Below are positions 1 to 5,546 of a stretch of 5,546 bases of DNA, piece after piece (positions within the stretch are counted from its first letter, which is position 1; every line of letters starts with the position of its first letter). The stretch comes from Methylacidiphilum caldifontis. GTDB lineage: Bacteria > Verrucomicrobiota > Verrucomicrobiia > Methylacidiphilales > CAMAQI01. The stretch spans positions 1-5,546 of the forward strand of contig CAMAQI010000161.1 of NCBI GenBank assembly GCA_945860255.1, given 5' to 3'. Under the pieces are notes generated by a model, which was given only the letters and a program-made list of their open reading frames with translations, made no database searches and was not told the origin of the DNA. The translations under genes were made by a program, and so were the position numbers.

Positions 1-313
1 ATTTAACGTCCTTACCCGGTTCCATTTCATAATTGATCATCATGTAGCTGATGGTGTAAACATCGAGGATCTGTTTTTGAAATTGAGTAAAAATAGCGCT
101 GTCCTGCATGGAGGCGAGTTTATCCATATTATCACAGTCAAAAGAGAAAAAGAAAGTGTGAGGATTCGTCGAGACATCGATTCGTTTGCCGACGCGGAGA
201 TTATTGACCTCAGGGATTTTGAGGAGGCGAATCCGTGTTTCCACCATTAAGGTTTCGAGCTTATCTCCAGCCACAGTTGGTTTGGCTTCTAAAAGGCATA
301 TATGGTGAATCAT
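1..313 (-). CDS. Dabb-domain (stress-responsive A/B barrel) protein, 3' end cut by window edge
   Basis: The minus strand is open from an ATG at 313 to the window edge, giving 104 codons with no stop. The protein begins MIHHICLLEAKP and continues with a KIPEV segment, a VGKRID segment and an FFFSFD strand. This is the pattern of the Dabb family (PF07876): a first beta strand starting M-I-x-H-I, a helix, a middle strand, then a helix ending in a hydrophobic strand near the C-terminus. Family members are about 95-110 residues of dimeric ferredoxin-like fold, so the gene is nearly complete and its stop probably lies just outside the window. The function of most bacterial members is unknown; some relatives are linked to stress or to small-molecule enzymology. 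The start is the first ATG after an in-frame TGA at 353-355, but no Shine-Dalgarno is visible. It lies 52 bases behind the SMR gene on the same strand and may be cotranscribed with it. I am sure of the family and not of any substrate. Confidence 0.85.
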   Translation of the reverse strand, partial: MIHHICLLEAKPTVAGDKLETLMVETRIRLLKIPEVNNLRVGKRIDVSTNPHTFFFSFDCDNMDKLASMQDSAIFTQFQKQILDVYTISYMMINYEMEPGKDVK

Positions 314-365
314 AGGTTTAGGATTGGGAGGGGAATGGTGAGGACGCCTCGATCAAGAGTCAACT

Positions 366-707
366 CTAAGTTTGAGGCGGATGAGAAAACTTTAGTCCCA
401 CGACAGCGATAATAATAAGAAGGATGAATCCGAGTTGAAGAGGGCTAAAGGAATCTTTGAAAAAAAGACGGCTTACCATTAATGTTCCTGCCGCCCCCAT
501 TCCGGTCCATACGGCATAGGCGAGGCCTAAGGAGAGGGTTCGAGCAGCGAGAGTGAGAAGAGCGAAGCTACAAATTGCGCAGATCGCAAAAGGGATGAGG
601 TACTCCCAGCGGCGAAAACCGTCGGAGAGACGCATAAAGGTGGTGAAACCGATTTCAAATAATCCTGCCAAAATGAGATAGAGCCAAGCAATCATCGTGT
701 CCACCAT
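366..707 (-). CDS. SMR-family efflux transporter, SugE/Gdx (guanidinium exporter) type
   Basis: A 113-residue protein, the usual length for small multidrug-resistance proteins, with four hydrophobic helices at about residues 6-24, 36-54, 61-80 and 88-107. The conserved membrane glutamate of helix 1 is E18 (AGLFEI), the proton- and substrate-binding residue of the family. The helix 3 signature AYAVWTGMGAAG (63-74) and the final GLKFS (K106) match the SugE/Gdx branch better than EmrE, whose motif reads AYAIWSG. Known Gdx proteins are inner-membrane dual-topology dimers exchanging guanidinium for protons; the substrate here is inferred. If translation starts at the second methionine (M5, ATG at 693-695) the glutamate falls at position 14 exactly as in EmrE; neither start has a strong ribosome binding site. 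Only one SMR gene is present, so a homodimer is expected. It precedes the Dabb gene and is divergent from the transaldolase. No guanidine riboswitch is recognisable in the 81-base upstream gap. Confidence 0.9.
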   Translation of the reverse strand: MVDTMIAWLYLILAGLFEIGFTTFMRLSDGFRRWEYLIPFAICAICSFALLTLAARTLSLGLAYAVWTGMGAAGTLMVSRLFFKDSFSPLQLGFILLIIIAVVGLKFSHPPQT

Positions 708-752
708 GGGGGCTGATTTTTCTTTCGCAAGCGAACTTTTATTTAAAATGAA

Positions 753-778
753 TTGTCAAAGTAAAGGGAGTTGATAAT
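753..778 (+). promoter_or_regulatory. Possible promoter for the transaldolase operon, near-leaderless
   Basis: TTGTCA (753-758) resembles a -35 box with five of six consensus bases, and GATAAT (773-778) resembles a -10 box, also five of six. The spacer is only 14 bases, which is short; AATAAC at 776-781 would give a 17-base spacer but a poorer -10. Either reading would start the transcript within a few bases of the ATG at 789. That would fit the lack of a usable ribosome binding site there: the purine stretch AAAGGGAG at 763-770 lies 18 bases from the start codon, too far to serve it. This is weak, sequence-only support. Confidence 0.25.
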
Positions 779-788
779 AACGTAACAT

Positions 789-1433
789 ATGAAAATCTTT
801 ATTGATTCTGGTGATACGAATGAAATCCGAGAAGCTCAATCGATGGGACTTGTGGATGGTGTAACAACCAACCCTTCTCTCGCTGCAAAATCCGGAAAGC
901 CGTTTAAACAATTGATCCTCGAGATCTGTGAGATCGTTGATGGTCCGATTAGCGCTGAAGTGGTTAGCTTAAAGGCAGATGAGATGATCAAAGAGGGGAA
1001 AGATATCGCCTCTTGGCATAAGAATATCATCGTCAAAGTTCCTTTGATTCCTGAAGGCTTGAAGGCTGTTCGTGAATTTACGGCCTTGGGAATTAAGACG
1101 AATGTGACTCTTTGTTTTAATGCGAATCAAGCGCTTCTCGCCGCTAAAGCAGGGGCCACTTATGTGAGTCCTTTTGTCGGTCGTTTGGATGATATTGGTA
1201 CAGATGGGATGCAACTGATTCGTGATATTCGTCAAATTTTTGACAATTTCGCTTTTGAAACACAAATTTTGACCGCCTCGGCTCGCACGCCGATCCATTT
1301 CATGGAGGCGGCTAAGATTGGCAGTGATGTCATCACCGCTCCTTGGTCTGTTCTTCAAGCGATTATTAAGCATCCGTTAACGGATAGTGGTTTGAAGAAG
1401 TTTTTGGAAGATTGGGAAAAATCGAAGAAATAA
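789..1433 (+). CDS. tal: Transaldolase, short (TalC/FSA-like) subfamily
   Basis: A complete 214-residue class I aldolase of the small transaldolase subfamily (typically 212-222 residues). It opens with the characteristic MKIFIDSG strand, followed by GVTTNPS (24-30), the Schiff-base lysine in IIVKVPL (K83), TNVTLCF (104-110) and SPFVGRLDDIG (127-137), all in the expected order of the TIM barrel. Two positions that separate transaldolases from fructose-6-phosphate aldolases are transaldolase-like: E57 in SAEV, where E. coli FSA has Gln, and F129 in SPFVGR, where FSA has Tyr. It is therefore predicted to transfer a dihydroxyacetone unit between sedoheptulose-7-phosphate and glyceraldehyde-3-phosphate in the cytosolic pentose phosphate pathway. 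The ATG start follows an in-frame TAA at 783-785 and matches the family N-terminus. It heads a compact plus-strand gene series; its TAA stop is only 12 bases before the GTG of the Nudix-ASD frame, in the same phase. Confidence 0.95.
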   Translation: MKIFIDSGDTNEIREAQSMGLVDGVTTNPSLAAKSGKPFKQLILEICEIVDGPISAEVVSLKADEMIKEGKDIASWHKNIIVKVPLIPEGLKAVREFTALGIKTNVTLCFNANQALLAAKAGATYVSPFVGRLDDIGTDGMQLIRDIRQIFDNFAFETQILTASARTPIHFMEAAKIGSDVITAPWSVLQAIIKHPLTDSGLKKFLEDWEKSKK

Positions 1434-1445
1434 GCACCCTATTCT

Positions 1446-3014
1446 GTGAGCTCTCATTCAGAGCCTGGTACTTCTCCAATTCAACCGGGGAGAGGATCAG
1501 GATATTCGAATCCAGCTCCCTTTCGCAAAAAACCGTTGATTCGTGTTGTTGCCGCAATTATTGAAAATGAGGATAAGATCCTTATTACGTTGCGTCGTCC
1601 TGATCAAAGGCTTGGCGGACTTTGGGAGTTTCCCGGTGGTAAAGTCGAATACGGCGAGACCGATGTTCATGCCCTTCGTCGCGAAATACGCGAAGAACTA
1701 GGCGTGGATATTTATGTCGGACGTTGTATTCACACGGTCTTTGTTAAATATCAAGAGAAGAACCTCAAAATATTTTTCTATCGTTCCCGTTATTTGAATG
1801 GAGAGCCGCGGGCACTTGAAGTTGCCGATTGGAAATGGGTTCGTCGTGAACAGCTTGCGGATCATGCTTTTCCAGAGGCCGATGCCCGACTGATTCGCCA
1901 ACTTCAACGAGAGTTAGAAAATAGAACCTGGTTAAAGAGTTTCCACGAGGAGGATGCCTCTGGAATTCCCTCAGCGGATACGATTGAAATAAAGGAAACC
2001 CCCATGAAACAAGTGAATCTTGCTCTTCTCGGTGCTACAGGTGCCGTGGGAGAAGAGGTCTTACGGACCTTGGAACGACGAAATTTTCCAGTTAAAACGT
2101 TAAAGCTTTTAGCCTCCGCTCGCTCTTCTGGAAAAACAATGCTTTTTCGGGGTCAACCGATTGTTGTTGAAACCGTGACTCCTGAATCATTTGTGGGGAT
2201 GGATTACGCCATCTTTAGCGCGGGGGCGACCCGAACTCGTGAATTTGCTCCGCATGCGATTAAAGCTGGGGCGGTGGTGATCGATAACTCCTCCGCTTTT
2301 CGAATGGATCGAGAGGTTCCTTTAGTCGTTCCAGAGATCAATCGTGAGGATTTAAAAAAGCATAAAGGAATCGTGGCAAATCCGAATTGTACCGCGGCGA
2401 TTTTAGGAACCGTGATCTGGCCGTTGCATCAAGCCGCAGGAATTGAGCGGATTGTTCTTTCTACCTATCAATCGGCCAGTGGCGCAGGGGCGAAGGCGAT
2501 GGAGGAGTTGATCAATCAAGTGAAACAGTATTCGGCGGGAGAAGCGGTGACTCGATCGGTCTTTCCTCATCAAATTGCTTTTAATGTCTTCTCGCATAAT
2601 ACTTCGATTGGAGAAAACGGCTATAACGAAGAGGAGAACAAGGTCTGTGAAGAGATTCGCAAAATGTTTCATGCTCCCGAGTTACCGATCAGTGCGACCT
2701 GTATTCGGGTTCCGGTGTTACGCGCGCACTCAGAATCCGTCATGATTGAAACAAGACGTAAGCTTACTGCAGAGGAGGCTCGGGAGATTCTTTTGAAGGC
2801 TCCAGGGGTGCGGGTGATTGATGATCGTGTGACCAATACCTTTCCGATGCCGTTGACTGCGAGTGGGGAATTGGATGTTTTTGTTGGCCGGATTCGTGAG
2901 GATCTTTCTCATCCTCGAGGGCTCCAGCTCTTTATTAGCGGAGATCAACTTCTGAAGGGGGCGGCTTGGAATGCCGTTCAAATCGCAGAAGAGCTCATGC
3001 ATATTGGAGTTTGA
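1446..3014 (+). CDS. asd: Nudix (MutT-like) domain joined in frame to aspartate-semialdehyde dehydrogenase
   Basis: One uninterrupted 522-codon frame encodes two normally separate proteins. After a Ser/Pro/Gly-rich leader (1-30), residues 31-165 form a MutT-like Nudix hydrolase: WEFPGGK (60-66) and a complete Nudix box from G65 to V87 with E71 and the REIREE metal-binding core, predicted to hydrolyse oxidised dGTP or a similar nucleotide. After a linker of about 20 residues (166-186) comes a full 336-residue ASD from M187: NADP loop GATGAVG, catalytic Cys in ANPNCTA (residue 315 of the frame, 129 of ASD), SASGAGA, and RVPVLRAHSE with the active-site Arg and His (His428/His242). ASD reduces aspartyl phosphate to aspartate semialdehyde for lysine/diaminopimelate, threonine and methionine synthesis. 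The start is a GTG without a clear ribosome binding site; no in-frame ATG exists before M187. An internal ribosome binding site precedes M187, so free ASD is likely made whether or not the fusion is. A one-base indel splitting two genes is the main alternative. Confidence 0.88.
   Translation: MSSHSEPGTSPIQPGRGSGYSNPAPFRKKPLIRVVAAIIENEDKILITLRRPDQRLGGLWEFPGGKVEYGETDVHALRREIREELGVDIYVGRCIHTVFVKYQEKNLKIFFYRSRYLNGEPRALEVADWKWVRREQLADHAFPEADARLIRQLQRELENRTWLKSFHEEDASGIPSADTIEIKETPMKQVNLALLGATGAVGEEVLRTLERRNFPVKTLKLLASARSSGKTMLFRGQPIVVETVTPESFVGMDYAIFSAGATRTREFAPHAIKAGAVVIDNSSAFRMDREVPLVVPEINREDLKKHKGIVANPNCTAAILGTVIWPLHQAAGIERIVLSTYQSASGAGAKAMEELINQVKQYSAGEAVTRSVFPHQIAFNVFSHNTSIGENGYNEEENKVCEEIRKMFHAPELPISATCIRVPVLRAHSESVMIETRRKLTAEEAREILLKAPGVRVIDDRVTNTFPMPLTASGELDVFVGRIREDLSHPRGLQLFISGDQLLKGAAWNAVQIAEELMHIGV
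1991..2006 (+). promoter_or_regulatory. Internal ribosome binding site and ATG for a free ASD protein
   Basis: AAAGGAAA at 1991-1998 precedes an in-frame ATG at 2004 by a normal distance, with seven bases between the GGA and the ATG. The protein from this ATG begins MKQVNLALLGATGAVG, exactly where free-standing ASD proteins begin, and would be 336 residues (2004-3014), a typical length for the family. This is one of the best Shine-Dalgarno matches in the window, much better than at the upstream GTG 1446. It indicates that ASD can be translated independently even if the long fusion frame is also used. Confidence 0.6.
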
Positions 3015-3048
3015 TTTAATGATTAAAGCGGTTCAGTATTGACTCATT

Positions 3049-3879
3049 ATGGCCTGGGTTCCTGAACATTCCTCCTCGAAGCCTCTTTTTCATGTGGGGG
3101 AACGTCCGATTTCGGCGACCTTTTTTTTAATTGGGCTGCATGTTGTTGGATTGCTTTTTACTACGTTGGCTTATTCCCTTGGGCATTCCAATTGGATGAT
3201 CCCGTTTATTTTTTCGAATCAGCAAGTTTTCGAACAGAAGTATATTTGGCAATGGTTAACTTATATTTTTTTAAATACCCCGACTTTTACCTTCTTGTTT
3301 GATATGTTCATTCTCTACAGTTTTGGCAAACCGTTGGAGGAGTCGTTGGGATTAAAGCGTTTTTTAGCTTTCTACTTTGCTTTGGTGGTTACCGGGCCGA
3401 TTCTCTTCACCTTGATTGCCCCTTGGTATCCGATGCAATTAGAGGGGGCGTTAGCGGTTCATTTTGGATTGGTGGTGGCCGTCGCTTTTCTTTTTCCTGA
3501 TTCTCAGGTCTTCTTTTTTCAGATTTCGCTTCGTGTGATGATGTGGATTTTATTCGGACTTTATACGTTACAATTTTTAGCGACGCAGAAGCATGCACTT
3601 CTCTTTAATTTTTGGTTAACAACGACAGCGGCTTGGATTGCGGTTCGTTTTTTTCAAGGGGAAAGCTTTGAATGGTTTTCTGATTTAAGAACGAAGTTTT
3701 ATGCGAAGAAGCATCAGATTCAGGTTGTGAAACAAATTGAAAAAGGCCGAGCCGAGGTAACTCATTTGGATGCGGTTTTAGAGAAGATTTCAAAAAGTGG
3801 GATGAAGAGTCTTTCCGAAGAGGAGCGAATTTTTTTAGAGAAAGCCCGGCAGGAATTACTTAAAAAAGAGAGCCGATAG
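3049..3879 (+). CDS. Rhomboid-like membrane protein, catalytic residues apparently lost
   Basis: A 276-residue protein with a short soluble N-terminus, about six hydrophobic segments (roughly 22-44, 66-92, 104-124, 133-150, 155-178, 183-202) and a charged C-terminal tail. The layout and the segment IWQWLTYIFLNTP ... FGKPLEESLG ... RFLAFYF follow the rhomboid pattern (family: VWRLLTYMFLH, FG..LE...G..RFL.LY). The tail (about 239-273) with SLSEEERIFLEKARQELLKK resembles the short C-terminal domain found on many bacterial rhomboid-family proteins. The catalytic positions are changed: where active enzymes have GxSG the sequence reads GALAVHFG (133-140), the HxxxN of the second helix corresponds to TFLFD (81-85), and the last helix has N187 in LLFNFWL with no histidine matching the catalytic one. 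It is therefore probably a pseudoprotease or scaffold. The start is the first ATG after an in-frame TGA (3040-3042), 34 bases behind ASD, with no clear ribosome binding site. Function unknown. Confidence 0.75.
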   Translation: MAWVPEHSSSKPLFHVGERPISATFFLIGLHVVGLLFTTLAYSLGHSNWMIPFIFSNQQVFEQKYIWQWLTYIFLNTPTFTFLFDMFILYSFGKPLEESLGLKRFLAFYFALVVTGPILFTLIAPWYPMQLEGALAVHFGLVVAVAFLFPDSQVFFFQISLRVMMWILFGLYTLQFLATQKHALLFNFWLTTTAAWIAVRFFQGESFEWFSDLRTKFYAKKHQIQVVKQIEKGRAEVTHLDAVLEKISKSGMKSLSEEERIFLEKARQELLKKESR

Positions 3880-3962
3880 GCTGTTTCCCGAGTTTCAAGA
3901 CACTATTCTCTGTTCCGTCCTGTACACATAGGTCTCAACTTAAGGAAATACAATTTAAAACA

Positions 3963-4091
3963 TTTTCACGCGAAGCCGCGAAGTTGCCCAAGGCTCAGCC
4001 CGAAAGGCAAATGATTTTTTTTGATGATTTTTATTATTTTCCAAATTCTTATCGGAAGAACCTTGGGAAGCTTTGCGACTTTGCGGGAGAA
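3963..4091. repeat. 129-base intergenic element with 31-base imperfect terminal inverted repeats
   Basis: The left arm (3963-3993) and right arm (4061-4091) are inverted copies: 23 of 31 positions are identical, and in RNA five of the eight differences would form G-U pairs, leaving three mismatches. Both arms end inward at the shared CCCAAGG/CCTTGGG. Each arm contains a tandem 8-base unit: CGCGAAGC then CGCGAAGT on the left (3969-3984), and CTTTGCGA then CTTTGCGG on the right (4071-4086). The interior is AT-rich with T runs and has no reading frame. It looks like a REP-like or MITE-like palindromic element; similar GCGAAG/CTTTGCG arrays are, from memory, dispersed in the intergenic DNA of several bacterial phyla. 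Only one copy is visible here, so repetitiveness in the genome is inferred. Confidence 0.6.
3984..4022 (+). terminator. Possible rho-independent terminator after the rhomboid-like gene
   Basis: TTGCC (3984-3988) can pair with GGCAA (4006-4010) around an inner GGC-TCA-GCC hairpin (3992-4000), and a run of eight T residues follows at 4015-4022, four bases after the stem. The stem is short and lies partly inside the left arm of the inverted-repeat element, whose long-range pairing would compete with it. It is the only terminator-like structure between the rhomboid-like gene and the chrA promoter. The call is tentative. Confidence 0.3.
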
Positions 4092-4128
4092 GATCTCTTT
4101 TGGTTACTATTCTTAGGTTAACGCCTAT

Positions 4129-4157
4129 TCGACAGCTTGGGATTCATCTGGGATAAT
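4129..4157 (+). promoter_or_regulatory. Sigma70-type promoter of the chromate transporter gene
   Basis: TCGACA (4129-4134) matches the -35 consensus at five of six bases, and GATAAT (4152-4157) matches the -10 consensus at five of six, with a 17-base spacer, the optimum. Transcription would begin near 4164, leaving an untranslated leader of about 50 bases before the ATG at 4216. It lies just outside the inverted-repeat element and in the right orientation for the next gene. No operator repeat was recognised next to it. Confidence 0.55.
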
Positions 4158-4204
4158 ATGGAATTTAATTCATTTAGCTCTTGTTTGGATTGAGGGAGTT
4201 ATTC

Positions 4205-4218
4205 AAGGTTGAGTGATG
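4205..4218 (+). promoter_or_regulatory. Ribosome binding site deciding the chrA start
   Basis: Two adjacent start codons are possible, GTG 4213 and ATG 4216, both after an in-frame TGA at 4210-4212. AAGG at 4205-4208 is seven bases from the ATG but only four from the GTG, so the ATG is preferred. A stronger purine tract, GAGGGAG at 4192-4198, is 17 bases from the ATG, which is too far for normal use. Confidence 0.4.
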
Positions 4219-5469
4219 GAAGCCAAGAGCCCGATATTTAAGGAGGCAATCCGTTTTTGGTTGAAGCTCGGCTTTGTAAGTTTTGGAGGGCCTACGGCGC
4301 AGATCGCGATGATGCATGAGGAGATCGTGGAGCGTCGAAAGTGGATCAGTGAAGCCGATTTTTTAAGCGGACTCAATTTTTGTATGATGCTGCCAGGTCC
4401 CGAGGCGCAGCAGCTGGCGACTTATATTGGATGGCGAATGCATGGGGTTCGAGGGGCTTTTGTCGCGGGAGGGCTGTTTGTGATCCCTGCTGTTTTTATC
4501 TTGTGGGGATTCAGTTGGCTCTATGCCCAATGGGGGTCTGTTCCTTTCGTCGCCTCTTTATTTCAGGGACTGGAGGTTGCAGTAGTCGCTTTAGTGGCAA
4601 TGGCAATTGTTAGGATCGGCAAGAAATCGATCAAGAGCAAAGGGGCTTTAGGATTGGCTGTTGGGGCTTTTTTGGGGGCTTTTATTCTTCAACTTAATTT
4701 TCTTTGGTGGGTTGTGGGACTTCTCTTCAGTTCTTTCCTCATGAAGCGTCAAGATCCTTTAAAAAAGGAGGGAGGAGGAATTGATTCGCAATGGAGAAAG
4801 ATCGGTATGGAGGCTGGTTTGAAATTTATGGGTGGATTTGCCATTTGTTTTTCTCCGATTCTGGCGATCGGGTTGATTCAAGGATGGTCCAGTTTAGGAG
4901 CTCAGTTAGGGCTTTTTTTTACTAAGGTCGCGTTGTTGACCTTTGGCGGGGCTTACGCGATTCTTCCTTATGTTTCTCAGGAGGCGGTTCATCATTTTCA
5001 TTGGTTAAATACTGAACAGATGATCGCAGGATTGGGACTTGCAGAGACGACTCCTGGACCGTTGATCATGGTTTTGCAGTTTGTTGGGTTTATGGCTGGT
5101 TGGTTGAATCCAGAAGGAGGATCGCCTCTTGGAATGGCCACTTTTGGAGCTTTGATTACCACTTGGGTGACTTTTTTTCCTAGTTTTTTATTTATCTTTA
5201 TCGGTGGTCCCCTTTTGGATCGATTGGATTCTTTTCCAGTCTGGGAGCGTTTCTTGAAATGGATCTCTGCAGCGGTCGTTGGCGTGATTGGGGCCATGGC
5301 AGTCGGTTTTGCTTCCCATGTTTTGATGGTCTCGGGAGAGATTCAATGGATTAAAATTATTGGGGTGTTTATGGCACTCTGGGGGATAAAGCGATGGAAA
5401 TGGAGTCCTCTGGTCGTGGTGATGGGCGGGGCGATCTTTGGGTGGTTGATAAGCGGATGGCCATTTTGA
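4216..5469 (+). CDS. chrA: Chromate transporter, ChrA family, two-domain (long-chain) form
   Basis: A 417-residue membrane protein made of two related halves, each a CHR domain (PF02417), the usual long-chain ChrA architecture of about 390-450 residues. The N-terminal half has the signature FWLKLGFVSFGGP (14-26), then RRKWISEADF (40-49) and LPGPEAQQLA (59-68). The C-terminal half repeats it as FTKVALLTFGGAYAILP (235-251), then LAETTPGP (275-282). The halves are joined by a charged loop (about 177-196, with DPLKKEGGG). Around ten or more hydrophobic segments place it in the inner membrane. Characterised members export chromate driven by the proton gradient and give chromate resistance; chromate versus another oxyanion cannot be told from sequence. 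No chrB-type regulator is next to it. It appears to be a single-gene unit with its own promoter at 4129-4157. Codon use looks like its neighbours, with no sign of recent transfer. Family assignment is secure. Confidence 0.94.
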   Translation: MEAKSPIFKEAIRFWLKLGFVSFGGPTAQIAMMHEEIVERRKWISEADFLSGLNFCMMLPGPEAQQLATYIGWRMHGVRGAFVAGGLFVIPAVFILWGFSWLYAQWGSVPFVASLFQGLEVAVVALVAMAIVRIGKKSIKSKGALGLAVGAFLGAFILQLNFLWWVVGLLFSSFLMKRQDPLKKEGGGIDSQWRKIGMEAGLKFMGGFAICFSPILAIGLIQGWSSLGAQLGLFFTKVALLTFGGAYAILPYVSQEAVHHFHWLNTEQMIAGLGLAETTPGPLIMVLQFVGFMAGWLNPEGGSPLGMATFGALITTWVTFFPSFLFIFIGGPLLDRLDSFPVWERFLKWISAAVVGVIGAMAVGFASHVLMVSGEIQWIKIIGVFMALWGIKRWKWSPLVVVMGGAIFGWLISGWPF

Positions 5470-5488
5470 GGGGAATAAAGAAAGCTCC

Positions 5489-5507
5489 TAGTGAAGTAAA
5501 CTTCCTA
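5489..5507. other. Weak hairpin downstream of chrA
   Basis: GAAG-TAAA-CTTC (5493-5504) extends outward by a further three pairs (TAG with CTA) past a one-base bulge at T5492, giving a seven-pair stem with a four-base loop. It begins 20 bases after the chrA stop. No T run follows on the plus strand, so it is not a standard intrinsic terminator; it might stabilise the transcript end or be chance. The remaining bases to the window end are AT-rich and hold no supported gene. Confidence 0.25.
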
Positions 5508-5546
5508 AAATATATAAACAACTTGTAATCAGATAGTTATGAAAAA

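Noticed and set aside
724..735. Small inverted repeat TTCGCAAGCGAA in the divergent gap, considered as an operator or riboswitch hairpin
   Set aside because: It is only 12 bases, lacks the ACGR loop of guanidine-II riboswitches, and no second copy is present.
754..759. Perfect minus-strand TTGACA, considered as the -35 box of the SMR gene
   Set aside because: No acceptable -10 box lies 15-19 bases downstream; the position 17 bases on reads GTTCGC.
969..1373. Antisense open frame of 134 codons inside the transaldolase gene
   Set aside because: It lies opposite a clearly conserved enzyme, shows no recognisable domain and is best explained as a shadow of the coding strand.
2403..3002. Two antisense open frames (2403-2672 and 2730-3002) inside ASD
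   Set aside because: Their sequences are basic and low in recognisable structure, and they overlap conserved ASD residues on the other strand.
3015..3027. AT-only palindrome TTTAAT-G-ATTAAA after the ASD stop, considered as terminator or operator
   Set aside because: The stem has only A-T pairs and no T run follows, so chance in AT-rich intergenic DNA is enough to explain it.
4998..5297. Antisense open frame of 99 codons inside chrA
   Set aside because: It overlaps the conserved second CHR domain and has no family features of its own.
5539..5546. ATG AAA AA at the right edge, considered as the start of another gene
   Set aside because: Only eight bases are visible and no ribosome binding site precedes it, so it cannot be supported from this window.

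Overview
The window holds five to six ordinary bacterial housekeeping and transport genes in three groups, with two architectural oddities and one intergenic inverted-repeat element. The DNA has moderate GC content and tightly packed genes. Several starts lack a recognisable Shine-Dalgarno sequence. From the gene types, the C-terminal tail of the rhomboid-like protein and the style of the Dabb protein, I would guess a Gram-negative bacterium, possibly of the Verrucomicrobiota/PVC group. That is an impression from protein style and not a demonstrated assignment.

Region 1 (1-707, minus strand): a small multidrug-resistance (SMR) transporter of the SugE/Gdx type, followed after about 50 bases by a Dabb-domain (stress-responsive alpha/beta barrel) protein that runs off the left edge of the window. 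They may form a two-gene operon, divergent from region 2.

Region 2 (789-3879, plus strand): a compact series of a short-type transaldolase, a single long reading frame joining a MutT-like Nudix domain to a complete aspartate-semialdehyde dehydrogenase (ASD), and a six-helix rhomboid-like membrane protein whose catalytic positions all appear substituted. Gaps are 12 and 34 bases, so cotranscription is likely. The transaldolase and the Nudix-ASD frame share the same phase and are separated by one TAA codon. The Nudix part has no in-frame ATG, while the ASD part has its own good ribosome binding site at an internal ATG. This leaves open whether the product is a true fusion or two proteins. Metabolically, transaldolase serves the pentose phosphate pathway, ASD serves the aspartate-family pathway (lysine/diaminopimelate, threonine, methionine), and the Nudix domain would clean the nucleotide pool.

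Region 3 (3880-4215): about 335 bases without a gene. It contains a 129-base element bounded by 31-base imperfect inverted repeats built from tandem CGCGAAG-type units, a possible terminator inside it, and then a good sigma70-type promoter.

Region 4 (4216-5469, plus strand): a full-length two-domain ChrA-family chromate transporter driven by that promoter, followed by a short tail with a weak hairpin and no further recognisable gene. I see no convincing defence system, CRISPR array, RNA gene, transposase or phage gene.
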